Shown piece by piece: positions 9,552 through 17,050 of a stretch of DNA of 64,000 nt. Source of the stretch: Oceanobacillus bengalensis (GTDB lineage Bacteria; Bacillota; Bacilli; Bacillales; Amphibacillaceae). The notes beneath the pieces were generated by a model, which did no database searches, was not told the DNA's origin, and worked only from the letters and a program-made list of their open reading frames with translations. The stretch lies in contig NZ_RBZO01000024.1 of the NCBI RefSeq assembly GCF_003628445.1, positions 1 to 64,000 of the forward strand. Reading direction: 5' to 3'. Positions within the stretch are counted from its first letter, which is position 1. Each line of letters starts with the position of its first letter. The translations under genes and the position numbers were made by a program.

Positions 9552-9580
9552 AAAGAGTTGTCCACCATGAACAACTCTTT
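9552..9580. terminator. Bidirectional terminator between the MATE gene and the CuA lipoprotein gene
   Basis: AAAGAGTTGT (9552-9561) pairs perfectly with ACAACTCTTT (9571-9580) around a 9-base loop, between convergent genes. Confidence 0.65.
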
Positions 9581-9589
9581 ATTACTTGA

Positions 9590-9973
9590 TTATTTAACTA
9601 TTAATGTTGATTTCATTTCACTATGACCTTCACCACACGGAATGCTACAATAGATTATGTATTCCCCAGGTTGATCAGGTGTAAATGATGCTTTACCATC
9701 ACCCTCAATATTTACATCAAATTCATCAATTGCAATCCCATGCATACCCTCATTATTTGTTAGGGAGATAGAGACTTCCTCACCAGCATTTACGCTGTAT
9801 TCAGCTTGGTCAAACTCCCAATTGGTTGCTTTGATGTTAACCATATTGTTTGAGGTAGCTTCCCCAGTTTGTGAAGAATTACTGTTATCCGTGTCACTAC
9901 TATTAGTTTGCCCACATGCTGCTAATACCAAAACTAGCCCTATTGTAATCAATGCCAATAATCCTTTATTCAT
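9590..9973 (-). CDS. Stand-alone CuA-type cupredoxin lipoprotein
   Basis: A 127-residue lipoprotein (LAAC, Cys20), a short linker rich in Ser and Asn, then one cupredoxin domain. Its C-terminal ligand loop has C109, C113, H117 and M120 in the spacing C-x3-C-x3-H-x2-M, and H78 lies upstream. This is the binuclear CuA site of cytochrome oxidase subunit II, but there are no membrane hairpins, no other oxidase genes nearby, and the length is only that of the soluble domain. It may act as an outer-face copper carrier or electron-transfer protein. A Sco protein, the usual CuA metallochaperone family, is encoded at 33032. GGAGG precedes the ATG. Confidence 0.85.
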   Translation of the reverse strand: MNKGLLALITIGLVLVLAACGQTNSSDTDNSNSSQTGEATSNNMVNIKATNWEFDQAEYSVNAGEEVSISLTNNEGMHGIAIDEFDVNIEGDGKASFTPDQPGEYIIYCSIPCGEGHSEMKSTLIVK

Positions 9974-10172
9974 AGAAATTCCTCCTTAACAATTTTGATA
10001 TATTCTTACTAATGATAACTCTAGAATACAATTGTCTACTTTCTGTGCAGAAAGAAGGACTTCTTTGTGAACAAATTATAAATTAGCTATTGGGCATGAA
10101 AGTATAACTTGAGAATTGAAAAGAGCATTGATTCAACAAAAAATCTGTTCTTATTATTATATTCTGTAATTC

Positions 10173-11066
10173 TCACGAAACCTCCATTGTTCCTATCATT
10201 CCCGACTCTTTATGACCAGGTATTGTGCAAACAAACTTATATACCCCAGGTTCAGTAGGAGTAAAAGAAATGGATTGTTCTTCTCCAGGGGCAGCATGAA
10301 GATGAATAGTATTTGCGGTATTCTCATGATGATGGTTAGAGTTTTGCTGCACATTTGATGGAGTAAAACCGATAATTTCTAGATCGTGTTCTATCTTACC
10401 AGTATTCTCTATTGATAAAGTTACCGTTTCTCCGACCTTGACGTTAACATTATTAGGTAGAAAATTATATTCATTTGTGTTGATTTTCAAACTATTGTTG
10501 CTCTCTTCATTTTCAGAGTGATTATGCTCTGCTGAACCTGTTTCTATAAAGACGGGACCAGTTTGATTGAAAACAAAAAATAAAAATCCAAATAGAAAAA
10601 CGGGTACTAACGGATTGTAAAAAAGGGATAATTCTTTTCCGATATTCTCTTTTTGCATCATATAAAATAGAATCAGCATGGTAGCGAGGAATAAAAAGAA
10701 CATTATTAGAACAATGGCATCGTGATATTCCATTGCAATCATCGCTCCTAGCATAGCACCCATCATTCCGCCCATCAAACCTGATAAAAGACCGTCTAGA
10801 ACGGCCATGACACTGACGGGGACTCCCGCTAAAAATCCGACAATCATCCCTGCAGCCATTCCTAATAAGGTGGCTAGAAAAAAGTTTTCAAAAAATAGTA
10901 TCCCAAAGATTATACCGAGAAGTAATCCAACACTCATTCCTAGTGTCATTGAAATCATCATACCAGTCATACAGGGTACTTTTCTTCTATTGTAAAATGT
11001 TTTTCCAATAATAATAGTTGATAATAGAAAAGTGATTAAAAATATCAAATACAAAGTTGTTCCCAT
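10173..11066 (-). CDS. Membrane-anchored cupredoxin (plastocyanin-like) with a Met/Gly-rich membrane part
   Basis: About 297 residues from ATG 11066, chosen over TTG 11075 because GAGAGGGG is then properly spaced. The first 180 residues hold about six membrane segments with many Met and Gly (for example GLMGGMMGAMLGAMIAM). The last 120 residues form an outer-face cupredoxin with HDLEI, a histidine cluster SNHHHEN, HLHAAPGEE and a type 1-like loop VCTIPGHKESGM. Likely role: binding copper at the membrane surface, perhaps passing it on. It follows the CuA lipoprotein gene on the same strand, but about 200 bases separate them. Confidence 0.8.
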   Translation of the reverse strand: MGTTLYLIFLITFLLSTIIIGKTFYNRRKVPCMTGMMISMTLGMSVGLLLGIIFGILFFENFFLATLLGMAAGMIVGFLAGVPVSVMAVLDGLLSGLMGGMMGAMLGAMIAMEYHDAIVLIMFFLFLATMLILFYMMQKENIGKELSLFYNPLVPVFLFGFLFFVFNQTGPVFIETGSAEHNHSENEESNNSLKINTNEYNFLPNNVNVKVGETVTLSIENTGKIEHDLEIIGFTPSNVQQNSNHHHENTANTIHLHAAPGEEQSISFTPTEPGVYKFVCTIPGHKESGMIGTMEVS

Positions 11067-11474
11067 TTTGTTCAAACCCCTCTCTTTTCTTGTCCAATTA
11101 TGAAGTTAATTAATTATATGTCTGTCCATACTAAAAATATTCTTTTTATGAGAAAAGGAAGGGAGGGGGAGTCAGCATTTGAATTAGAGTATTATCATAA
11201 GAGGACGCCGATAAATAATCCTAACTATTTTCATAATGATAAACATTGATTAATTCGTGGCTAATTGTGGCGATTTTGTGAGGTTTTGTAAACCTGCACA
11301 ATTTCTGCATTAATTGAGGCTATATTAGGAAGTAATGTTTAAATTTATAATTGGAATTGTTTAATTGTAAATTTACATGATAAAAGGTGAAATGTAGTTT
11401 TGTATAATTTGAACTATATAATTGTCAAAAGATGTTTCTAGAGATACTATTATGACAATCAGAGGGGGATTGAA
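11067..11474. other. Divergent intergenic region, no gene seen
   Basis: About 400 A/T-rich bases between the membrane cupredoxin and ccdA. The only clear element is a short hairpin AGGTTT-TGT-AAACCT at 11281-11295. Promoters for both flanking genes must lie here, but none could be fixed with confidence. Confidence 0.4.
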
Positions 11475-12179
11475 TTGGACGAAATTAATATTTTTCTTGC
11501 TTTTGGTGCGGGATTTCTATCTTTTATTTCACCATGTTGCTTACCGCTTTATCCTGCTTTTATATCATATATTACCGGAATGAGCGTTAGTGAAGTGAAA
11601 GAAGAGAATAAAAAAATGAATAAACGAGCAATTTTACATACCATTTTCTTTTTAATTGGTTTTTCCAGCATTTTTATCATGATAGGATTTACGACATCTT
11701 TCATCTCTGAATTCTTATTAATATATCAAGATATTATTAGACAAATTGGTGCTATATTAATTATTTTCTTTGGATTAGTTATTGTAGGAGTTCTTAATTT
11801 TAAGTTTCTTATGAAGGATAGGAGAATATCGTTTAAAAACCGTCCAGGTGGATTTTTAGGATCATTTTTAATTGGTATGGCGTTCTCACTAGGGTGGACA
11901 CCTTGTACAGGACCAATACTAGCCATTGTATTGTCGTTGGCTGCTACCAATCCAGATGTTGGCATGGTGATGATGATAGCTTATGTATTAGGATTTTCAA
12001 TTCCATTCTTTGTACTTTCCTTCTTTGTAGGACGAATAAAATGGATTAAAAAACATAGTGTCAAAATTATAAAAATCGGTGGATATATAATGATTTTCAT
12101 GGGAGTTGCACTTTTCTTTGATTGGCTTACTAAACTAACTTCCTTTTTAGCAGGTTGGATTGGATTTTATGGATTCTAG
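11475..12179 (+). CDS. ccdA: CcdA-type thiol-disulfide electron carrier
   Basis: A 234-residue membrane protein, TTG start at 11475 behind AGAGGGGG. It has six predicted helices and the two Cys motifs of CcdA: SPCCLPLYP near residue 20 and WTPCTGP near residue 135. The first motif has an extra Cys next to the conserved one. CcdA moves electrons from cytoplasmic thioredoxin to extracytoplasmic thiols. Its direct partner here is CueP, 31 bases downstream, which suggests it keeps CueP cysteines reduced for copper binding. It is distinct from but similar to the copy at 56293. Confidence 0.92.
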   Translation: MDEINIFLAFGAGFLSFISPCCLPLYPAFISYITGMSVSEVKEENKKMNKRAILHTIFFLIGFSSIFIMIGFTTSFISEFLLIYQDIIRQIGAILIIFFGLVIVGVLNFKFLMKDRRISFKNRPGGFLGSFLIGMAFSLGWTPCTGPILAIVLSLAATNPDVGMVMMIAYVLGFSIPFFVLSFFVGRIKWIKKHSVKIIKIGGYIMIFMGVALFFDWLTKLTSFLAGWIGFYGF

Positions 12180-12210
12180 TATTTTAACAACAACAGGAGT
12201 TGAATAATAG

Positions 12211-12732
12211 ATGCAAAAAGGTTTATTTGCAGTGATTGGATTATTGCTCATAATTTTGTTATCGGCATGTAATGGCAGTACACAGGAGATAGAAGGGGAA
12301 AAGAATATTAAGGAAATGGTATATGAATATAGTGTCAATAGCATTGATGGTGTAAATGCTTCCATTACATCTCAAGAATTAATTGTTACAGAAAGTGATA
12401 ATGAGAAAACTACCTACAACTTGCCTGAGGATGAGTTTTTTGTTTCAATTGCTCCATTCATTAATACAACTCATCCTTGTACAAATCACAGCCTAACTGG
12501 CTGTCAAGGTGAACTAATCGATAAAGAATTTGATGTATATATTCAAGATGAAGATGGGAATGTAGTTGTTAATGAAACAATAACATCGTTAAAGAATGGA
12601 TTTATTGACTTATGGTTACCTCGAGATAAAACATTTCAAGTTAAAATTGAATATGATGGAAAAATAGCAGAATCTGAAATTTCCACATTTGAAGGTGACA
12701 ACACTTGCATAACGACTATGCAGCTGATTTAA
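12211..12732 (+). CDS. cueP: CueP-family copper-binding lipoprotein
   Basis: A 173-residue lipoprotein (LSAC, Cys20). The mature part matches CueP: FFVSIAPFINTTHPC, NHSLTGCQGEL, NGFIDLWLPRD, then a C-terminal TCITTMQL. The three conserved Cys (in THPC, LTGC and NTC) and nearby His are the known copper ligands of the family, which was first studied in the Salmonella periplasm. Here the protein would be held on the outer face by lipid. It forms a two-gene unit with ccdA, an informative pairing because CueP cysteines need reduction. Confidence 0.88.
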   Translation: MQKGLFAVIGLLLIILLSACNGSTQEIEGEKNIKEMVYEYSVNSIDGVNASITSQELIVTESDNEKTTYNLPEDEFFVSIAPFINTTHPCTNHSLTGCQGELIDKEFDVYIQDEDGNVVVNETITSLKNGFIDLWLPRDKTFQVKIEYDGKIAESEISTFEGDNTCITTMQLI

Positions 12733-12867
12733 TTGTGATTGAGCAGAACAAGGGTTGTTAAGGGAACTTTTTAACTAACAATTACATTGCTTTCTAAATT
12801 GTATCTTTCAGATTTTAGTTTGCTGCTGCCTAAGGAACCCAATCTTATTGCATAGGAATTACCCCTT

Positions 12868-12943
12868 AAAAAATGACGTGTGAAGCTGTAGGAGCCCCAA
12901 AAAGTGATTTTAGGGTATATCTCACAACTGACACGTCATTTTT
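12868..12943. repeat. Long-loop inverted repeat downstream of cueP
   Basis: AAAAATGACGTGT (about 12869-12881) is the reverse complement of ACACGTCATTTTT (12931-12943), with about 49 bases between. It could be a terminator between the convergent cueP and copper-storage genes, or the remains of a small mobile element. Confidence 0.45.
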
Positions 12944-13004
12944 GAATTATCAAACACTCATCTACGCTTTGTTACTCTTATTAATATTAACTCTAACGAG
13001 AATC

Positions 13005-13349
13005 TTAGGAAGCCATCTGCCTGCATGCAGTTGCACATGAACGGCAAATTTCAGCACATTCCTTGCAATGTGCATCTGGGAATTTATCACATTCCGTAGC
13101 ACAGCCTTCACACATTGAAGCACAAAGTTCACAAAAGCTTTTAGCCATATGACTGTTTCTAGCCATTAGAGCCGCAGCCTGTAAACAAATTTCAGCACAG
13201 TCATTTAGATGCTGAATACATGTAATTCTTGCTTGAACGTCTGGTTCTTGTAAACATGCTGTATGACATTCCTCACAGGCACGTGCACACTTTATACATT
13301 CTTCAATACAATGATCCATGTTTGATGGTGAGTTGGAAAGTACGCCCAT
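13005..13349 (-). CDS. Cytosolic copper-storage four-helix protein (Csp3-like, DUF326)
   Basis: A 114-residue protein with no signal peptide and 19 cysteines, spaced mostly CxxC or CxxxC along four helices (residues 14-32, 44-55, 73-87, 95-109), plus several His and Met. This is the pattern of Csp3 copper-storage proteins, whose helical bundle core is lined with Cys that bind many Cu(I) ions. Likely role: cytosolic Cu(I) store. The CEECH segment looks like a haem motif but is part of the Cys ladder. AAGGAG precedes the ATG. The next gene upstream on the strand is the HxHP protein. Confidence 0.9.
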   Translation of the reverse strand: MGVLSNSPSNMDHCIEECIKCARACEECHTACLQEPDVQARITCIQHLNDCAEICLQAAALMARNSHMAKSFCELCASMCEGCATECDKFPDAHCKECAEICRSCATACRQMAS

Positions 13350-13421
13350 CTATAAACACTCCTTTTCATTAAAAATTTAACATTAGTAGGATTCTCTATG
13401 AGTTGGATATTATACAAGAGT

Positions 13422-14123
13422 TTAGTAATGGGATTCTATCACTTCAAAAACATATGGAAAGGTAATAATATCTTGTCCAATTTTAAATTCAGCCCAGAGT
13501 TTATACTTTCCTGCTATATCAAAATGCGTTTCAAAAATTGTTTTATTATTTGATACTGGATGTACATGAATAAACCTTTCCGCTAGTTCATCAAGAATGA
13601 CAACGTGACCTAATGCACCTAAATATGGATCGGGGTTTGCATTTTTTAAATTAAATTTTAATTCAACCTTTTCATTGGTGGCAAAATGCCCATGCTCCAA
13701 TATAATTTGATATCCTTTTATTTCTTTTTCATTTTCGGAATCAGGCTTTAATCGCATTATTGATTCATTTGCGTGATTTCTACCTATTGAAATAGGTTCT
13801 ATAACATAATCTTTTCCTTCAACAATAATATCTACAAAACCCTTATAGCTTCCTCTATCACTTAATTTAACTTTTGCTTCAAAATGGTTATCTTTTATTT
13901 TTTTTGGATGTAGATGATAGTATTCCTCCAGATCGTTACTAACTATAATCAGATGCATATATTTTTCATGATTTTCTACTAATTCAATTGGATTATTGAT
14001 ATCATCATTATTTTCCAAATGAATTTCTACGATATTATCTCTATATGTTAAGGAAACGTTAATTTCATTATGAAAATTTTGGTTTGGTATAGTGCTTTCA
14101 TGATGCTGATGATGTTGTTCCAT
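13422..14123 (-). CDS. Unrecognised protein with two HxHP repeats and a His-rich N-terminus
   Basis: A 233-residue protein without signal peptide or membrane segment. The N-terminus is MEQHHQHHES. Two similar halves each hold a beta-rich segment ending in His-x-His-Pro: MHLIIVSNDLEEYYHLHP near residues 76-93 and GHVVILDELAERFIHVHP near 177-194. Similar paired blocks occur in proteins of copper and YtkA/FixH-type contexts. Metal binding by the repeated His sites is likely but is an inference. It is followed by the copper-storage gene about 70 bases on. Confidence 0.6.
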   Translation of the reverse strand: MEQHHQHHESTIPNQNFHNEINVSLTYRDNIVEIHLENNDDINNPIELVENHEKYMHLIIVSNDLEEYYHLHPKKIKDNHFEAKVKLSDRGSYKGFVDIIVEGKDYVIEPISIGRNHANESIMRLKPDSENEKEIKGYQIILEHGHFATNEKVELKFNLKNANPDPYLGALGHVVILDELAERFIHVHPVSNNKTIFETHFDIAGKYKLWAEFKIGQDIITFPYVFEVIESHY

Positions 14124-14186
14124 ATTATCTCACCTCTTATTATTGAATTAACAAGAAATTAGGTTAGGATTGACTTCTAAGTAAAA

Positions 14187-14212
14187 ATGTCCCAAAAAAA
14201 GGGACATTTACT
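14187..14212 (-). terminator. Terminator of the CotF-like gene
   Basis: On the minus strand ATGTCCC pairs with GGGACAT around a 7-T loop and is followed by five T. Confidence 0.65.
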
Positions 14213-14240
14213 ATCAGGAGGGTATTATATCTTTTTACCC

Positions 14241-14816
14241 TTAATGGTGTAACTGGTTTGGTTGGTTAGTGTTAACGTTTTTGTTTTGATAAATTGGCAT
14301 ATGGTTATGATTATTATTCGCTTGTAATGGATTTTGGGCCTCAACTTGCTCTGTTGTAGATGCGTTAGGGTGGCTCATCCATCCATTCTGTTGTGCTAAC
14401 ATACCAATTTGTTCAGCTATCTGTGACTGTTGTAAGGCCATTTCAACATGTATTTTTTTAACCTGTGGGTTTTTCATATTAAGTGCTGAAGTGAAATTAT
14501 TGTTTGCCATTGCCATTGCTGTAATTTGGGCATCTGTCGCAATATCTTTATCCTCTAAACCAAGTGAAGAATAAGTATTGTGGTTATGACTTGTAACGTG
14601 TGGAATTGGTGGTAAAGACACCTGGTTCAAATTGTCTGGATTTAATAAGTTATTCATTACATTTACATGATTTTTCATTAATCCTGCATGTTGTTCCAAC
14701 AACATTATTAACTGCTGATTTTTAGTACCAGAAGCATATAGCTCCAACTTTTTGATAAGTGCATTATGGACTGACAGGTGATTTGCCATAAGCCCTACAT
14801 CTATAGTTTTTAACAT
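14241..14816 (-). CDS. CotF-like spore coat protein
   Basis: A 191-residue protein. The first 150 residues are helical and look like the Coat F ferritin-like fold: LSVHNALIKKLELYA, LLEQHAGLMKNHVNVM, and a second half TDAQITAMAMANNNFTSAL with ALQQSQIAEQIGML. The last 40 residues are Asn/Gln/His-rich (for example NNNHNHMP) and low complexity. Coat F-family proteins are found in spore coats of Bacillaceae. Its presence beside copper genes is unusual; the His/Met-rich tail could bind metal. Good AGGGAGC site before the ATG. Confidence 0.75.
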   Translation of the reverse strand: MLKTIDVGLMANHLSVHNALIKKLELYASGTKNQQLIMLLEQHAGLMKNHVNVMNNLLNPDNLNQVSLPPIPHVTSHNHNTYSSLGLEDKDIATDAQITAMAMANNNFTSALNMKNPQVKKIHVEMALQQSQIAEQIGMLAQQNGWMSHPNASTTEQVEAQNPLQANNNHNHMPIYQNKNVNTNQPNQLHH

Positions 14817-14895
14817 TTAAAAAGCTCCCTTTTATAGGTGTATTACCTAGTGATTAATATTATTATTGTCAGTCTCATTCGAACTATTCATCCTT

Positions 14896-15102
14896 TTAAA
14901 CCCTTATAACGAGATAATCGCCATCCTTCATTTTTACCACATCTGCCTTCATTGCTTTAGCAATGTCCTGTGTGATACGCTTTTGCTGTTCCTCATCGTT
15001 AGCTAACAATGAAAGTTGTGACCCACCTAGTATGCGGTCTTTTTGCAATGTCACAATGGCCAGCACTTGATAATTTGGTCTTTGGGATATTTCTCTACCC
15101 AT
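14896..15102 (-). CDS. Small partner of YIEGIA (YIEGIA capping-subunit type), copy 1
   Basis: A 68-residue soluble protein starting MGREISQRPNYQVLAIV, with DIAKAMKADVVKMKDGDYLVIRV at the end. It lies 3 bases after the YIEGIA-family gene, and an equivalent pair occurs at 31467-32582, so the two act together. Proteins of this type are annotated in sporulating Bacillales as the capping subunit for YIEGIA. No biochemical function can be read from the sequence. Confidence 0.75.
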   Translation of the reverse strand: MGREISQRPNYQVLAIVTLQKDRILGGSQLSLLANDEEQQKRITQDIAKAMKADVVKMKDGDYLVIRV

Positions 15103-15105
15103 TAA

Positions 15106-16017
15106 TCATTCCCTCCCAATAAATTTTGTGTTCATTAATTTACTGCTTTTTTTAACGCTTTCAAGTATAGGGGTATTCCTAACAGTATGTAATAGTTTAT
15201 TGATATCACCAGCAATAGGTATTAAGGTAATAACAATTCTTCCATCATCATATTCCTTTCTACTAAAGTGGTATCTCTTTGCACCTAATGCTCTAGTTGC
15301 TTCAAATAATATTGCCTGTCTTTGCCCAAAGTTATCAAGTCCAATACGGAAATGTTCTTCATGGGGGTGAATCACTACTGCTATTCCTTCATCTTTAAAC
15401 ATCTTTGCGGCATTTTCACTCCCTAGAAGATTGGAAACATAAATGCCATCCACAAATAATTCTGATCCTTTTACTTCAATTTCACCTTGTTTGACATCAG
15501 CTATATCACCAACACTTTTTCCTTTTGAAAAGCGATTGATGATATAAAAAGTTAGTCCACCAATAACAATTGCTGCTAAAACGCTTAACCAAATTTGTTC
15601 CAGATTGACAATTTGAATTGTCAATGATGATACGAGAGCAACTATCAATGCGAAATAATTTCTTGATTCAAACGTTTTGGATATCCCATCAATATAGGCA
15701 TCTCCACGGTATGCAAATTCTGTATTTTCTAAGTCCTTTAAGCTCTCCCTCTCAGATTTTCTTACATCACGAAACTGTTGAATAGCAACTGTTAGAAAAG
15801 TTACGGCTACAAAATTTTTAGTCATTAATGCTGGTATTGCAACTGCCCCTAATGATGCGGCGACAAAGCCTGTAACTAAATGTATTAAATATCCATTTGG
15901 ATAACTAGGATATTGCCGATAGTCAGCTTTAATAGTCATTATACGAGCCATAGTACCCATAACAATTCCTGTTACAATCATTACAAGATATTGAGAGGAT
16001 ATCATTTCAGTATCCAT
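15106..16017 (-). CDS. YIEGIA-family membrane protein, copy 1
   Basis: 303 residues from ATG 16017, chosen because AAGGAGGTCC precedes it and because the paralogue at 31677-32582 starts at the same place. It has four or five N-terminal membrane segments, then the signature region AYIDGISKTFESRNY (a YIDGIS form of the name motif) and a C-terminal soluble domain of about 130 residues (GELFVDG-like SELFVDGIYVSNLLG and IAVVIHPHEEHFRIGLDNFGQRQA). The family is restricted to spore formers and is linked to spore envelope assembly. It is the first gene of a pair with the 68-residue partner. Confidence 0.82.
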   Translation of the reverse strand: MDTEMISSQYLVMIVTGIVMGTMARIMTIKADYRQYPSYPNGYLIHLVTGFVAASLGAVAIPALMTKNFVAVTFLTVAIQQFRDVRKSERESLKDLENTEFAYRGDAYIDGISKTFESRNYFALIVALVSSLTIQIVNLEQIWLSVLAAIVIGGLTFYIINRFSKGKSVGDIADVKQGEIEVKGSELFVDGIYVSNLLGSENAAKMFKDEGIAVVIHPHEEHFRIGLDNFGQRQAILFEATRALGAKRYHFSRKEYDDGRIVITLIPIAGDINKLLHTVRNTPILESVKKSSKLMNTKFIGRE

Positions 16018-16147
16018 AAAGGACCTCCTTGTATAAAGGGATATTGTTTCTATCTCTAAATCCGTTGAAGTAATCATTAATAGTATTAGACATTCAACAT
16101 TTTTCATTCAAATAAATGGCAGTGTGCAATTAAGTGAATTCTCGTAT

Positions 16148-16189
16148 AACTTTAATGGAGCACAAAATGAATTGTACTCCATTAAAGTT
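16148..16189 (-). terminator. Strong hairpin after the first YjcZ-like gene
   Basis: AACTTTAATGGAG (16148-16160) pairs perfectly with CTCCATTAAAGTT (16177-16189), and the stem can extend four more pairs past one mismatch. It lies just after the stop of the 16194-16352 gene. There is no long T run, so it may stabilise the messenger rather than terminate. Confidence 0.55.
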
Positions 16190-16193
16190 GAGA

Positions 16194-16352
16194 TTATAAA
16201 CAAGCGGCGCATACAATAATAAGCAGGATAAATAATACAACGATTAAAGCGAAGCCATTAGCTCCATAACCAGTTCCCGCTGTATTATATCCATAGCCTC
16301 CATAACCAAGGCCGCCACCACCATATGGTCCTATGCCGAATCCGAATCCCAT
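16194..16352 (-). CDS. YjcZ-type small sporulation membrane peptide 1
   Basis: A 52-residue peptide, ATG 16352 behind GAAAGGTGTGGTGG. The front half is Gly/Tyr-rich (repeats such as GLGYGGYGY) and the back half is one hydrophobic helix ([16 protein letters not shown]) ending CAACL. This is the pattern of YjcZ family peptides of Bacillus, made during sporulation. A similar gene follows directly upstream at 16384. Confidence 0.75.
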   Translation of the reverse strand: MGFGFGIGPYGGGGLGYGGYGYNTAGTGYGANGFALIVVLFILLIIVCAACL

Positions 16353-16383
16353 AATCCACCACACCTTTCAGTAATCTATATCA

Positions 16384-16500
16384 TTAATATCCATATCCCA
16401 CGTAGGACGCACCAATAATAATTAAAAGGATAAACAACACAACAAGCAAAGCGAATCCTCCGCCATATCCTACACCTACACCTGCAGCAACATCACTCAT
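16384..16500 (-). CDS. YjcZ-type small sporulation membrane peptide 2
   Basis: A 38-residue peptide, [15 protein letters not shown] followed by the helix [17 protein letters not shown] and the end YVGYGY. The helix is nearly the same as in the peptide at 16194, so the two are tandem paralogues. GGGAGGTG precedes the ATG. Confidence 0.72.
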   Translation of the reverse strand: MSDVAAGVGVGYGGGFALLVVLFILLIIIGASYVGYGY

Positions 16501-16747
16501 TAAAAAATACACCTCCCTAATCATATACATTTACTATATGAAAGCTCACTATTTCTGGTATGGATATTATCCCAGAAATAATTAATTAAATAATGATTTG
16601 ATTTAATTCTTCATTAACTTTTTTGCTGAGAATGTTCCAAATTACTTAAATTAAATCCACTTATGCCCTGGTATATATGTCATTTAAGAAAATAGGTCAC
16701 TATGCATACAATGTTATGTGGCTATGGATACTTGGGAGGTGAAAAGT

Positions 16748-17002
16748 TTGTCAATTGATCATCATTATGAAATGTGTTGTCGATATAAAGGAAGGGCTAT
16801 TAGAATAAGGTGTCGTGACGGTAGTATGCACACTGGGATAATTCGAAGCGTTACTAGGAATAGGGTTTATTTGCAACCACTCGGTCCTAATAGAAACCTT
16901 GGTGGTTTTGGTTATGGTTATTACGGCTATGGTGGCTTTGGCTATGGAATTGCACTTGGTGCGATTGCCACACTAGCATTAATACCTTTCTTCTTTTGGT
17001 AA
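16748..17002 (+). CDS. Small basic protein with a Gly/Tyr-rich membrane tail
   Basis: 84 residues from TTG 16748 behind GGGAGGTG. The first 40 residues are basic and beta-like (YKGRAIRIRCRDGSMHTGII, then RSVTRNRVYLQPL), a shape reminiscent of small RNA- or ligand-binding barrels. A Gly/Tyr-rich linker (FGYGYYGYGGFGYG) and one hydrophobic helix follow. It is divergent from the YjcZ pair and has a related Gly/Tyr composition, so a spore-envelope role is plausible. Function unknown. Confidence 0.65.
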   Translation: MSIDHHYEMCCRYKGRAIRIRCRDGSMHTGIIRSVTRNRVYLQPLGPNRNLGGFGYGYYGYGGFGYGIALGAIATLALIPFFFW

Positions 17003-17006
17003 GCAT

Positions 17007-17045
17007 AAGAACAAATGGCTTATGGATTTAAAGCCATTTGTTCTT
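17007..17045. terminator. Bidirectional terminator
   Basis: AAGAACAAATGGCTT (17007-17021) pairs perfectly over 15 bases with AAGCCATTTGTTCTT (17031-17045). It separates the 84-residue protein from the convergent protease gene. Confidence 0.8.
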
Positions 17046-17050
17046 GTATC

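Noticed and set aside
13005-13349. CEECH in the copper-storage protein looks like a cytochrome c haem motif
   Set aside because: The protein has no signal peptide, and the Cys is part of a 19-Cys ladder typical of copper-storage bundles.
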